NCBI GenBank assembly: GCA_027919835.1
Contig: JANVFP010000004.1
Span: 558,001-622,000 of the forward strand
Origin: Lentinula raphanica
Lineage: Eukaryota; Basidiomycota; Agaricomycetes; Agaricales; Omphalotaceae
Length of the DNA stretch: 64,000 nucleotides
Reading direction: 5' to 3'
Shown here: one piece after another, positions 22,984-32,738 of the stretch
How the letters are laid out: every line of letters starts with the position of its first letter
Position numbering within the stretch: the first letter of the stretch is position 1
Notes under the pieces: model-generated
Seen by the model: the letters and a program-made list of their open reading frames with translations, nothing else
What the model was told of the DNA's origin: nothing
Database searches by the model: none
Translations under genes and position numbers: made by a program

Positions 22984-22999
22984 ATCAACTTTGGTTTGA

Positions 23000-24140
23000 A
23001 ACCTTTGCTGCTGTGTATTCATACCAAACATCGACATCGTCACCAAGCTGTGCTTAGAGCCTACCCTAGATGCATCATACGTTTGTACCATTATCTATGT
23101 TCTGCATACAACTTACCCGCTTGCAAACTTCCTCGTTTTCCCTTCCATTCCAATCGCAGACCACATTTCAAACCTGCGCAAGACCTTGTACACATAATCA
23201 TTGAATCAGATTCTTTGCATATATCTACCTACCGCATTGATATACTTAGATTTGCATTCTCCTGTACGCATAATCACTGACCTTCAGTTTTTGTAGTTAT
23301 AGTTATACTGTTACATCGTTCTTGACGGTGCGCGGTGCGCGCTCGAGTTTCTTCCTCTTGTTTTCTTGCTTGCCAAACAACAACAACTTAATGAATGCAT
23401 AGACTGCTGTGTGTCTCCTTTGAGTGCAATGATTCCTTCAAATATGCGTACATTTACAAGAACTTTGAGAAACACATTTGAACGGGTTGTCCGACCATTT
23501 AACTGGGTTCCCACGGATGTTATCTGCATGCACGGCAGATAACATGTACTCGAGTTACTGATTTCTTCCCAGCAAAGAGCTATGAAATAACTTGTAGAGA
23601 CTCAATGTTGTATATTTCCATGCTGTATCAATATAATCTAGCCTTTTGGACAATGAAATACATACTGAGGATGCCAGAAACATGAAGAGGTGCAGATAAC
23701 ATGCAGATAACCATGCTCAGCGCTTGCTCGGTGTTTGCTCGACACTTTGATCTTGATTTTTTTTCTAGCCATACTTACAGACAATGATGCTGAAAATCAT
23801 TCACTCTGGCTCAAGGATGAGTAGATGAATTCAGTGTTCACTATTGTCAACACATTTTTGAGCCCTCATTTCACTATTGTGATCAAAAACTAGATTCAAC
23901 TACTAGCTCGAGCCTTTTAGTGCAGAATCTTCACCAGTGGGGCAGGAGAATTTCAAGAGAAAATCATTCAGTCAAGAGATATAATCATGGTATGATAGTA
24001 TATTGAATATTCTTGAACTCAATTCGAAGTGTACGATTTTTAGATGAATTCTTTCTCTTTTTCCTTTCTTTTTTCCTCTTTTGGGCTTCGATACCCAGTA
24101 AAATGGTCGGAAAACCTTTGAACGCTCTCTGAACAATAAA
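23000..24140. other. intergenic, 1.1 kb
   Basis: AT-rich, with the word gcagataacatg occurring three times (about 23535, 23693, 23705 regions). No gene recognised. Confidence 0.5.
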
Positions 24141-25348
24141 TTAGATGGGGATGACTCCCGACAATCTGAAGTCTCGACTACTGGCGCCAACGACCACCGT
24201 CAATGTACCTTGAGGACGTCTCCAGCCCTGAGCAACGACGTCCCATATGGACAGAGAATGTCTGGAAAGCATGATGGTGACGGGCTTTGTCTCCCCGGGT
24301 TGAAGGAATACATCGCTGAAACCTTTCAAGATCGACGGGGGTTCACCGGATGAAGGAGGCATTTGGATATAGATTTGGGGAATCTGAAATAGTTTGAATG
24401 GACATAGTTTCATTTCGAAATCATAGATTCACCCCACCTCTCCACCGCTAACATCGCCGGTGTTCTGTATTCCAAAAGTAACTTGGAAAGCTGGTCGATG
24501 AAGCCTACATAAAAACGATTCAACGACTAAGTTATAAACGAAACAGGACACACTTGCCATAGGGCAGTGGAAGAACCAAATCCACCGGGGCTTGGATTCC
24601 CTGCTTCCCAATTGCGTATCAAATCACCTTGGGCATTGTCAGAATCGTTTAAAGCGACGATTTCGAGTCCGCTGTATTTAAATTCGGTATAGCTCAGTCC
24701 GAATCCGAACTCATATCTTGGAGTTATGTTTCGCTGAACTACAATGAGACAAGATTAATACGAATCTGACGACACTTGCCGCATCGAATGCACGATAGTC
24801 AATTTGCAGCCTATGAGCGCCAGTAGTAAGTATAATGGAAGTAAAACATCGAACAATGCAACTCGCCCTTCGGAATACGGAATCTCCAACGAGGTGCTGA
24901 CTGAGGCAGGGTAGTCTGCGGCATCTCTGGCAATAGTATAGGGCAGGCGACCGCTGGGATTGAAGGCGCCATAGAGTACGTCGGTGATAGCATTCCCAGT
25001 TTCGGCAGCGGAAACACCAGCCCATAGAACCTGTTAGTATTAACAGTAGTTCTGCCAATTGAATTGCAGTAACAAGAAAAGCAAGATGAACTACTAACGC
25101 CAGTGATATTGGGATGGTCGATCCAACTGTCGATGATAAGCGGGCCCACGCTGTGTGTAACAACAATGGTGTTGTTATTCTGAGCAGCGACAGAAAGTAT
25201 AAGTTGCTCGGCATCGTTGTGTGTCGTGAGATTGGTCCTATTGGCATGCATTTAGAAGGTGTTATGAAGACGGCCGAGAAGATATCCACCTATCCGATCC
25301 CTCACTGGAATCAGCATTAACGAAGACCAAAGCTGCGGAAGTTCCAAT
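24141..25348 (-). pseudogene. GH3 beta-glucosidase, 3' half (separated by copia insertion)
   Basis: Continues the gene whose 5' half is at 30456-32738. Reading the minus strand from the insertion point: MAIGTSAALVFVNADSSEGSDR (split here for length: ALVFVNADSSEG is the family block), then after a 60-bp intron TNLTTHNDAEQLILSVAAQ, TIVVTHSVGPLIIDSW, LWAGVSAAETGNAITDVLYG, GRLPYTIARDAADYP, and the loop ITPRYEFGFGLSYTEFKYS. The C-terminal fibronectin-III-like domain ends the protein (QIYIQMPPSSGEPPSILKGF to LSGVIPI, stop 24141-24143). No further lesion is evident in this half, which fits a recent disruption. Without excision of the element no full-length enzyme can be made from this allele. Confidence 0.88.
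25344..25348. repeat. target site duplication, left (ccaat)
   Basis: The five bases ccaat immediately before the left LTR recur immediately after the right LTR (30456-30460), the signature of an integrase-made insertion. Removing the element and one copy restores the beta-glucosidase reading frame. Confidence 0.95.
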
Positions 25349-25615
25349 TGTTGGATTCCGTCGGTCGTACCGTAGGTGTATCGCGAGGCGATACGTTCGA
25401 GTCAGAAATCTGAAAATTACCTAATCACTTATATACTCGTCGTGTCGTCGCCCGTCTCTTTTCCTCAGCCTTGTTCACTACGGCTGAGGTATGTCTATAT
25501 TTCTATGTCCTATGTCCATTATGCTTATATACTATATACCTACAGTGTTCTATTTAGGTATGAATATACTTGTAGCCTTGTTCACTACGGCTGAGTGTTC
25601 TATTTAGTTCCAACA
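25349..25615 (+). repeat. 5' LTR
   Basis: 267 bp, TG...CA ends inside a 6-bp terminal inverted repeat (tgttgg / ccaaca). Contains a perfect 8-bp stem hairpin, cctcagcc to ggctgagg at 25463-25489, whose right arm and loop are partly repeated at about 25575-25596. Confidence 0.97.
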
Positions 25616-25627
25616 GGTTATGGGCCC
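25616..25627 (+). promoter_or_regulatory. primer binding site, initiator tRNA-Met anticodon arm
   Basis: ggttatgggccc directly follows the LTR. It is the reverse complement of gggcccataacc, the anticodon stem-loop (anticodon CAT) of eukaryotic initiator tRNA-Met, as in Drosophila copia, where a half-tRNA primes reverse transcription. The match to this organism's own tRNA was not checked. Confidence 0.75.
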
Positions 25628-25712
25628 CGAGCCCGCCGAATAAACTCGCCGTCTTAGTGTCTACCGGAATCTTTTCTTTTCTCTTCCTCTTCACCAGCAA
25701 CCTCATCTCACC

Positions 25713-26885
25713 ATGTCCTTTGTGTCGCCTTCAAACCCTTTGCCACCAAACCCAGAGTCTGGACCTGAGGGTGAAAATCCTCCTACCACTACTCCTGCAC
25801 ATCCTCCTCACATGGCCGGAGTCCCGAACCCGAAGCTGCCCTCATCATGGTCTGCTCCTAGTAGCGCTAATAGCGTTTTCCCAAAGGATGCGGACGAGAA
25901 GCTTCTGGGTGAGGTGAACTTTGTGCCTTGGTCAAAACTTTTCCTTGGTGCTGTGGAGTATGCCGGTTGTCAGGATGTCCTCTCAGGTAGGATCCCGTGT
26001 CCTGAGCCTACGACTGACGAGTACGTGGTGTGGAACACCATGAATTCGTTCTTGAACGTCATGCTCTGCCGGTGCATCCATCCGAGTATGATTCCTTCCA
26101 TTGCAAAGATGACGTCTTCCTGTGAGGCGTACAACTTCATCTCTCGTACTCATGGTCCCCAGGGTTCTGGTCTCCTCATGGCCTTCTTCATTAGACTTCG
26201 CCGAGGACTTCCGCTAAAACACAACCTAGCCTCTCTCAAGGAGCATCTCAACAACTTCGAGTCTGCCTTGATGAGCATCCGGCTAGCTGGGCAAACTGTA
26301 GACGAAGGTTTTGCTTCTGCTATTCTCGTCACCACTCTCCCCAACGAAGAGGGATCTCCTGGTTCGTGGCACCAGTGGATTTCGAACTTCACCATCACTT
26401 CCAATACCTCCGTCGCATCAACGTCAGCCAAGATCATTGGAGCCTACCGTTCTGCTCACCCCGAAGAAGGTAGTGACCATGGTCCGAGCTCTTCCTCTAC
26501 AGTTGATGTCGAGTCCGCTGCTGTCCTCATGGAGCGTGCCTTCGCTGCCCAAGGCAAGTTCTACTGCACGAACTGCCATACCAAGGGGCATTCGAGGGAC
26601 TACTGCAGGCAGCCCGGAGGTGGGAAGCATACTCCAGGGGGAGGTGGAAACGGAAAGAAGAAGGGGAAGAAGGGTAAGGAAAAAGCCCATCTAGTGGATA
26701 GTAGGGTGGAGGAGACACCGAGCAGTCTTCCTCCACGAACTTTGTATCTCTTTCCGGCGCAAATGTCATTGATTTTTCCGTTTACCCTGCGTCCGATTTG
26801 CCTGCAAGTTCGAACCCCCTCCAGCCTATTTCTGAGTCAGTGTATCCAGCTGGTACTACTGCCGATAGGCCTCCCATCATCATAG
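25713..26885 (+). CDS. gag: copia gag polyprotein
   Basis: Capsid/nucleocapsid precursor of 390 residues as read. The UBN2/copia-type gag core runs from EKLLGEVNFVPWSKLF through the helix-rich middle; a zinc knuckle CTNCHTKGHSRDYC (CX2CX4HX4C) lies at about 26563-26604, followed by a lysine/glycine-rich basic tail (GKKKGKKGKEKAH) for RNA binding. The last 60 residues overlap pol in another frame and look out of frame (no conservation-like pattern), so the biologically meaningful gag part may end near 26720-26745, where translation or the ancestral frame passes into pol. Confidence 0.9.
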   Translation: MSFVSPSNPLPPNPESGPEGENPPTTTPAHPPHMAGVPNPKLPSSWSAPSSANSVFPKDADEKLLGEVNFVPWSKLFLGAVEYAGCQDVLSGRIPCPEPTTDEYVVWNTMNSFLNVMLCRCIHPSMIPSIAKMTSSCEAYNFISRTHGPQGSGLLMAFFIRLRRGLPLKHNLASLKEHLNNFESALMSIRLAGQTVDEGFASAILVTTLPNEEGSPGSWHQWISNFTITSNTSVASTSAKIIGAYRSAHPEEGSDHGPSSSSTVDVESAAVLMERAFAAQGKFYCTNCHTKGHSRDYCRQPGGGKHTPGGGGNGKKKGKKGKEKAHLVDSRVEETPSSLPPRTLYLFPAQMSLIFPFTLRPICLQVRTPSSLFLSQCIQLVLLPIGLPSS

Positions 26886-29800
26886 ATTCTGGTACAACGT
26901 CTCACATCCATTCTGTCCGTTCCGACTTCACCTTCTATCATCCGGCCATCTCTCAGAAAGTAACTGGATTTGGTTCTGGTACGATGAAGATCGCTGGTCG
27001 TGGTATAGCCGTTTTTCTTGCTCGTCGTCGCAACAAGTGGCCGGTTCGTCTCTCACTCAAGGACACCGCTTTTGTTCCAGACTCGTCCCCTACCCTCATT
27101 TCCGTTTCACGCCTTGACGAGGCCAAGTGCTACACTGTCTTTGGCAACGGGAAATGTGTGTCATTCAATAAAGATGATGCTGGTGCTTTCATAGAGCAGC
27201 TCATCAATAACGAGGACGTGGTCTTGACAGGAACCAAGGACGACTCGAGGCTCTACCATCTTGACTCTGCAACACCAACCTCTGCGTTTGCTGCTACTTC
27301 ATCTCCAGATTCTGCCGACAAACCTCCACTGTACTCGAAACTGGTACAGCTACATCGTGAGCTGGGGCACCTCAACTTTCCAGCTTGTCGTGCTTTATAC
27401 CGTTCAGGTCAGTTGGAGGGGAAGACTGTCAAACTTACGGCCGCAGAACTCGCTGCAGACCCCCCTGTCTGTGATGCTTGTACTCAAGGGAAGCTCACCC
27501 GTGATCACTTTCCGCCTTCGGACTCAAGAGCTTCAGAGCCACTGGCCTTAGTCCATTCGGATCTTTGGGGACCCGCTCCGGTTGCATCTTTCAAAACCGG
27601 TATGCGATATCTCATCACTTTCCTTGACGATCATTCTCGTATGGCTTGGGGTTACCTCCTGAGACGAAAGAGTGATGCTTTCGCTGCTTTCAAGATGTGG
27701 TTAGAGGAGGTCGAGAGGACAACTGGTCGGAAGCTGAAGGAGTTCCACACTGATAATGGTGGTGAGTACCTTACCACCCAGTGGATCAACTTCATGAAGG
27801 AACGGGGTATTCGCTGGACCAATACTACAGCGAGAACCCCGGAACAGAATGGGCGTTCTGAACGTCTCAATCGTACAATTTTCGACCGTGTCCGAACCAT
27901 TCTCATTGACTCTCACCTTCCTCTGTCTATGTGGGGCTATGCTGCCGGATATATTCTAAGTCTCCGCGCGCGCTGCTACGCTAGACCTCTCCCCCAGGGA
28001 GAGACACCTTACCATCTTTGGCACCAGAAGGACCCTGATCGTCGAAAGTTTCATCCTTTTGGATGTAAAATTTGGGCGTACAATGACGAGCAGGATCACA
28101 AACTAGATATCCGTGGAGTTCCAGGTTTCTTTTTAGGTTTTGATGAGACTCGGTTGGCTTATCAAGTCTATGTTCCTAGTAAGGGTGTTCGTTCCGCAGT
28201 TTCTGTGAAATTTGACGATAACACCAATGGGAACGAGCTTTTGAGATCTGGGGGGGAGTCGTATGATTATCCATCTCTCAAATTCTCAATGACTGAGGAT
28301 GATGATGATACACCTCCTTTACCTCCTGCTCCACAGCCACCGAATCCTCCACCAGAACCTGAGCCTAATCCCAATCCTAATCCTCCTGCACCCGTCACTC
28401 CTCCTCCTCCTCCTCGTGCTGCACGTCCTAACCCACGTATGCCATCTAATGCTACTCCGGTCAAGACACGCGCACAAGCACGAGCGGAACTGCAAGATCC
28501 CATCTTAGGTGACCTTCCTGATCTCACTGATTCAGAGTCCGGATCCGAGGATGAGGGGGAGCAATCCGACTTTGCCCACCTTGCCCGAGGTGATATACCA
28601 TTCAACCTCAACCAAGCTTTCAACTCTCCTGACCGCCTAGAGTGGAAGGAAGCTTGTCATTACGAGCTCAACCAGCTTACACAAACTGGTACCTATTCTC
28701 TTGTTCCTCCACCACCGGACCGTCAAGCTACAGGTACGCGTTGGGTATTCGCTGTAAAGCGTAATACAGATACTCGAGAGATTGAAGGTTACCGTGCTCG
28801 TGTTGTTGCTCAGGGTTTTACCCAAGTTCCTGGTGTCGATTTCTTTGATACCTATGCTCCCACTGCTCGCATTGAATCCATTCGTGGTATTGCAACCGCT
28901 GCTGCCATCCTGGACTGGGAAATTCATGTGGTAGATGTGAAGTCTGCTTATCTGAACAGTACCATCCCGGAAGACCAGCCAGCGTATGTGAAGCAACCAC
29001 CTGGATTTGCAGTTCATGGGAAGGAGGACTGGGTGTGGAAACTCAACAAAGCGCTTTACGGACTCAAACAGTCTGGGCACCTCTGGCATGAGAAGCTCAA
29101 AGGTGTTATGGTCTCGCTTGGTTTCCACGTCTGCAAATCTGACCCTTGTGTGTTCATCCGCCGCTCTGATTCTGGAGTTCTCATCGTCACCACTCATGTT
29201 GATGATCTTACCCTTTTCGGCAGCTCACCCTCGGAGATTTCACGCTTTAAGTCTGAATTCAAGGATCATTTTGAGATTTCAGACAAAGGCGAGATCTCTC
29301 AGCTGCTGGGTATGACTGTCACTCGTGATAGAAAAGCTCGCACCATCTCTTTCTCCCAACGGTCGTACATCTCTTCTCTCATTTCGCGTTTTCGACTTGA
29401 TGATGCTCATCCTGTCTCGACCCCAATGGAAGCTAAGGTGCTCACCAAAGCTGACTGTCCAAAAGATGGTTCTCCTGAACAGAAGGCAATGCGCTCTATA
29501 CCCTACGCTGAAGCAGTAGGCTCTCTCAATCATGCCGCTGTGATGACACGACCCGATATCACTCGGAGTACTCAACAGGTTGCACAGTTTATGCAAAACC
29601 CCGGTGAATCTCACTGGCGTGCAGTAAAACGAATCATTCGTTACCTGAAAGGAACTCTCGATTTCACCCTTGTTCTTGGTGGAACAACTCCAAACTCTCT
29701 CTGCTTCTATGCTTATACAGATTCGAACTTCAATGAGAATCCTGATCATGGTCGTTCGATATCTGGTGCAACTCTCACATTTGGTCAAGGCTCATTCTCC

Positions 29801-30181
29801 TGGTTTGCTCGTAAGCAGACTGCTGTTGCTACTTCGACTGGAGAAGCCGAGTACTATGCGGGAGGTTCCTGTGGGAGGGAGATTGTGTGGTTCCGCCAAC
29901 TCTTGGAAGAACTTGGCTTTCCCCAACGTGAACCAACCATCATGCGCGTTGATTCCACTTCGGCTCTTAACAATATGAATTCGACTCAAATCACAAATGC
30001 CAACAAGCACATTCGGATTCATCGTCACTGGATTCGTGAAGCTATCCTTGAAGGTGATATTGCTACAGCATTAGTGCCGTCGAAGGAGAATCTAGCCGAC
30101 ATTTTCACTAAAGCTCTCAGTGGGGATGTTCATCGGAATGCAACTCGTCAATTGGGACTTGTCCCAACTGGATCTCGTTGA
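26705..30181 (+). CDS. pol: copia pol polyprotein (protease, integrase, RT, RNase H)
   Basis: Open frame from 26705 (after a TAG at 26702-26704) to TGA 30179-30181; it lies in the -1 frame relative to gag and has its first ATG-like start only later, so it needs a frameshift or an indel to be made. Domains in order: aspartic protease IIIDSGTTSHIHS; pre-integrase HRELGHLNFPACRAL with CDACTQGK; integrase core with VHSDLWGP, FHTDNGGEY and EQNGRSERLNRT (D, D, E); a Pro-rich linker; reverse transcriptase with WVFAVKRNTDT, VDVKSAYLNSTI, LYGLKQSGHLW and THVDDLTLFG (HVDD in place of the usual YVDD); RNase H YTDSNFNENPDHGRSISG and STGEAEYYA, ending in the ALVPSKENLADIFTKAL block. No internal stop codon. 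Activity seems possible apart from the gag-pol junction. Confidence 0.93.
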   Translation, partial: GGGDTEQSSSTNFVSLSGANVIDFSVYPASDLPASSNPLQPISESVYPAGTTADRPPIIIDSGTTSHIHSVRSDFTFYHPAISQKVTGFGSGTMKIAGRGIAVFLARRRNKWPVRLSLKDTAFVPDSSPTLISVSRLDEAKCYTVFGNGKCVSFNKDDAGAFIEQLINNEDVVLTGTKDDSRLYHLDSATPTSAFAATSSPDSADKPPLYSKLVQLHRELGHLNFPACRALYRSGQLEGKTVKLTAAELAADPPVCDACTQGKLTRDHFPPSDSRASEPLALVHSDLWGPAPVASFKTGMRYLITFLDDHSRMAWGYLLRRKSDAFAAFKMWLEEVERTTGRKLKEFHTDNGGEYLTTQWINFMKERGIRWTNTTARTPEQNGRSERLNRTIFDRVRTILIDSHLPLSMWGYAAGYILSLRARCYARPLPQGETPYHLWHQKDPDRRKFHPFGCKIWAYNDEQDHKLDIRGVPGFFLGFDETRLAYQVYVPSKGVRSAVSVKFDDNTNGNELLRSGGESYDYPSLKFSMTEDDDDTPPLPPAPQPPNPPPEPEPNPNPNPPAPVTPPPPPRAARPNPRMPSNATPVKTRAQARAELQDPILGDLPDLTDSESGSEDEGEQSDFAHLARGDIPFNLNQAFNSPDRLEWKEACHYELNQLTQTGTYSLVPPPPDRQATGTRWVFAVKRNTDTREIEGYRARVVAQGFTQVPGVDFFDTYAPTARIESIRGIATAAAILDWEIHVVDVKSAYLNSTIPEDQPAYVKQPPGFAVHGKEDWVWKLNKALYGLKQSGHLWHEKLKGVMVSLGFHVCKSDPCVFIRRSDSGVLIVTTHVDDLTLFGSSPSEISRFKSEFKDHFEISDKGEISQLLGMTVTRDRKARTISFSQRSYISSLISRFRLDDAHPVSTPMEAKVLTKADCPKDGSPEQKAMRSIPYAEAVGSLNHAAVMTRPDITRSTQQVAQFMQNPGESHWRAVKRIIRYLKGTLDFTLVLGGTTPNSLCFYAYTDSNFNENPDHGRSISGATLTFGQGSFSWFARKQTAVATSTGEAEYYAGGSCGREIVWFRQLLEELGFPQREPTIMRVDSTSALNNMNSTQITNANKHIRIHRHWIREAILEGDIATALVPSKENLADIFTKALSGDVHRNATRQLGLVPTGSR

Positions 30182-30188
30182 GGGGGAG
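30180..30188 (+). other. polypurine tract
   Basis: gagggggag just before the right LTR, overlapping the pol stop codon; the expected plus-strand DNA primer. Confidence 0.8.
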
Positions 30189-30455
30189 TGTTGGATTCCG
30201 TCGGTCGTACCGTAGGTGTATCGCGAGGCGATACGTTCGAGTCAGAAATCTGAAAATTACCTAATCACTTATATACTCGTCGTGTCGTCGCCCGTCTCTT
30301 TTCCTCAGCCTTGTTCACTACGGCTGAGGTATGTCTATATTTCTATGTCCTATGTCCATTATGCTTATATACTATATACCTACAGTGTTCTATTTAGGTA
30401 TGAATATACTTGTAGCCTTGTTCACTACGGCTGAGTGTTCTATTTAGTTCCAACA
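30189..30455 (+). repeat. 3' LTR
   Basis: 267 bp, reads the same as the left LTR (offset 4840 bp), including the hairpin at 30303-30329. Followed by the ccaat target duplication at 30456-30460. Confidence 0.97.
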
Positions 30456-32738
30456 CCAATGGCCATGTTTCCTGCTCGAGGTAGGTTGAAATCATTTAAG
30501 ATCCAGGAGACTGTAGTCCGGTCTTGTCTTGCTCGGATCTGTATAGCTTCCAGCGGCTTCAGGTGTTCATTGACATTGAGTATCAAAGACCCTGGATAAT
30601 GAAAGTACACCCACAGAGATCAAATAGGTGAGGTTGGCAGCACTGGATATGTTATATGTAGTCTATTTACGGCAATCTTCAGTGATGAGCTTACCCAGAA
30701 CCTCCACCTATAGCTAGAATCCCATCGTCCCCACCACCATTAGGAAACTCATTCGGGCCAATAGCACCGAGGCCAGCATCACTTCCTGCGAGCAGAATGC
30801 TTTTGGGTTTATACAATGGAAGCGCATTCCGGACGTTCTTCAAAAGCACAATACTTGCTCTCCCGATGTCTAGAACTACACTGGAGTGGTCGTCCTCGAC
30901 GTTGACGTGTTCATTCGTGGCTTCGTCTCCAGGGTTGTTCGCATTGAAGTTTACTGCGGGATAGTCTTCGTCTTGGTGAAGGAAGTACCAGCTTGCAACA
31001 ACGCGCTCCTGGATGGTATTCAATCCCAGAGCAGCTTGTGGCCAAAATCATACTTACGGCCATATCCCGGACGCGGGATAGGGGAACTGAACCGTTATTG
31101 ACAAATGTCGCCAAAGTGTTGCCAAAGAACGAGCTGTCGGGCATTTCCACCTACATCATGATGAGTATTATGTCCTTCTGTTAGAAGGATAGGTGTTACA
31201 TCGAGTCCTGCTGTAGCAGATAGAGTCGAGTGCGTAGCACCCCAGTCTAGACAATGTTTCCTTCCAGTGATGTTCACAAGCCCGCAAAAGCACTTCAGTA
31301 CCTGATACGACAACTACGATGTTGATATTTGAGAACGAGAGAGAGAATCACAACCAATATGGATACTTACATCCCTGGAACCCGAACTCCTCCTTCAGAA
31401 TCCCGTTCAGCGTGAGGTTATTTTGGCATGCGTGTGTATCGTTGATCAAGTCTGATGAGTTGAGATTTAGATATCACAAAGCTCGATAGCACCATCTCTT
31501 AACACTCACTGTAACTGCACATGACCGCGGATACTCCAGCCATAACGCTACGCATGAAAGGCTGAGCATAGATCTCATGTTGAGTACGATCATCGACATC
31601 AGAAGACGAAGTCATCCGATTAGTCTCCTGTTCACTGTAGCAAACGAGTCCCATGTGAACACTCGAGAGCAAGTGGCAGTGAAGGATGCTTACTTGTCGA
31701 TGAAGTGTTTAGCACAAGCCTGCACACCTCCCTGCTGCATCCCGAGGACAGTTTCGTATGCGGCTGATAAGAATCAAATTCAGCCAATCGGGATACGAGG
31801 CGCATGAAGCTCGAATGTATATCCATACCTTCTCCTGAGAGAAATGGATCGGCTCCGAAACCTTCAAAATTCCTCCCTGCAGCTGGAACGCGGAGCATGT
31901 TCATCATAGGACCAAGTGCAATATTGACTCCCTTTCCCTTGAATTCCGTGCCCATGAACAGTCCTCGAGTGCGGATAAGGGAGCGATTGAATCTAGTTCA
32001 ATGATCGACCCGGGAGATGCCAGCCAACTTAATTCTTCACTTACGTCGCGGCTGTGTTTATCCCAGGAGGGAAGGCAGTTATGTAGTCGGCCAAACGAAC
32101 TCCCAACGGTCCATCCTGTGCGAACGTCATCAATGAAGCAGTATTTCTCCAAACGGGAAAGACTAATGAGTACATTGAGACATAATCCAGGCCAACCGTC
32201 GATCGGTTGAATGTTTCCAACGCATCTGGAGGTACTTCCGGATACAACTGTAATAAGTTGTTCGAGCGTATAGTTCGCAATCTACATCAGGACAGCGAGA
32301 ACTGTTGTTAGGGCTATATTCAAACTAGGAAAGAAGATTTTTGTTTACCTGACTTTGAGCTTTCGCGTGAGCCTGTTGCCACGCAGGATTGAAATCTGGC
32401 ACGACTTCCAGTGCATCTTGATCTACCGATGGTGGATGAGAAGGATCTGTGGAAGGATAAACAACCGGAATAGGGCTTTGTGAAGTGCTGTTTGATGCAG
32501 GTCCTGTAGTCAGAGGCGGAGCCGCGCTCGAGCTGGAGGGTGATATAGTACTGCCAGACTGTACGCCGGACTGTGAAAGCGAGGGAGAGAAACTAGGACC
32601 AGAAGCAGTAGCAGTGCTCGGAATTGAGAACGATGCATTCTGTATCGCTGAGCTACCGCTAGGAATCTCAGAATGAGAGCTGGAAACCGCAGATACTAAT
32701 GCAACGAGACTTGGCAAACTGGTTATGAGGAGTAACAT
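30456..32738 (-). pseudogene. GH3 beta-glucosidase, 5' half (separated by copia insertion)
   Basis: Secreted beta-glucosidase of family GH3, which releases glucose from cellobiose and other beta-glucosides. Start at 32736-32738 gives a signal peptide (LLLITSLPSLVALVSAVSSS) and about 90 Ser/Thr/Pro-rich residues before the catalytic domain. Seen next: FAQDGPLGVRLADYITAFPP, GRNFEGFGADPFLSG, NDTHACQNNLTLNGIL, then across two introns GFVVSDWGATHS with the catalytic nucleophile Asp, GLDVEMPD, SRVRDMAV, WYFLHQDEDYPAV, IGRASIVLLKN and PNGGGDDGILAIGGGSG. A 12-bp micro-exon (31302-31313) encodes part of FVVSD. The reading frame is intact up to the insertion, so only the element disables the gene as far as I can see. 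More than ten introns. Confidence 0.88.

Larger units (their letters stand above)
25349..30455 (+). mobile_element. Ty1/copia LTR retrotransposon, 5107 bp, structurally complete
   Basis: Bounded by two 267-bp direct repeats starting tgttgg and ending ccaaca, with a 5-bp target duplication. Inside: primer site, gag, then pol in the order protease, integrase, reverse transcriptase, RNase H, which defines copia rather than gypsy, and a purine-rich tract before the right LTR. The LTRs read as identical base by base, so insertion is recent. Orientation is opposite to the host gene. Confidence 0.97.

Noticed and set aside
25376..25594. 72-residue open frame present identically at 25376-25594 and 30216-30434
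   Set aside because: It lies wholly within the LTR; the repetition is explained by the LTRs and the peptide has no coding character.
26705..26885. An intron joining gag to pol
   Set aside because: No donor-acceptor pair of usual length fits inside the overlap without removing conserved residues; a frameshift or indel explains it better.
28637..29197. Long open frames on the minus strand of the copia pol region (also 29279-29788)
   Set aside because: Mirror frames of the RT and RNase H coding sequence; no motifs of their own.
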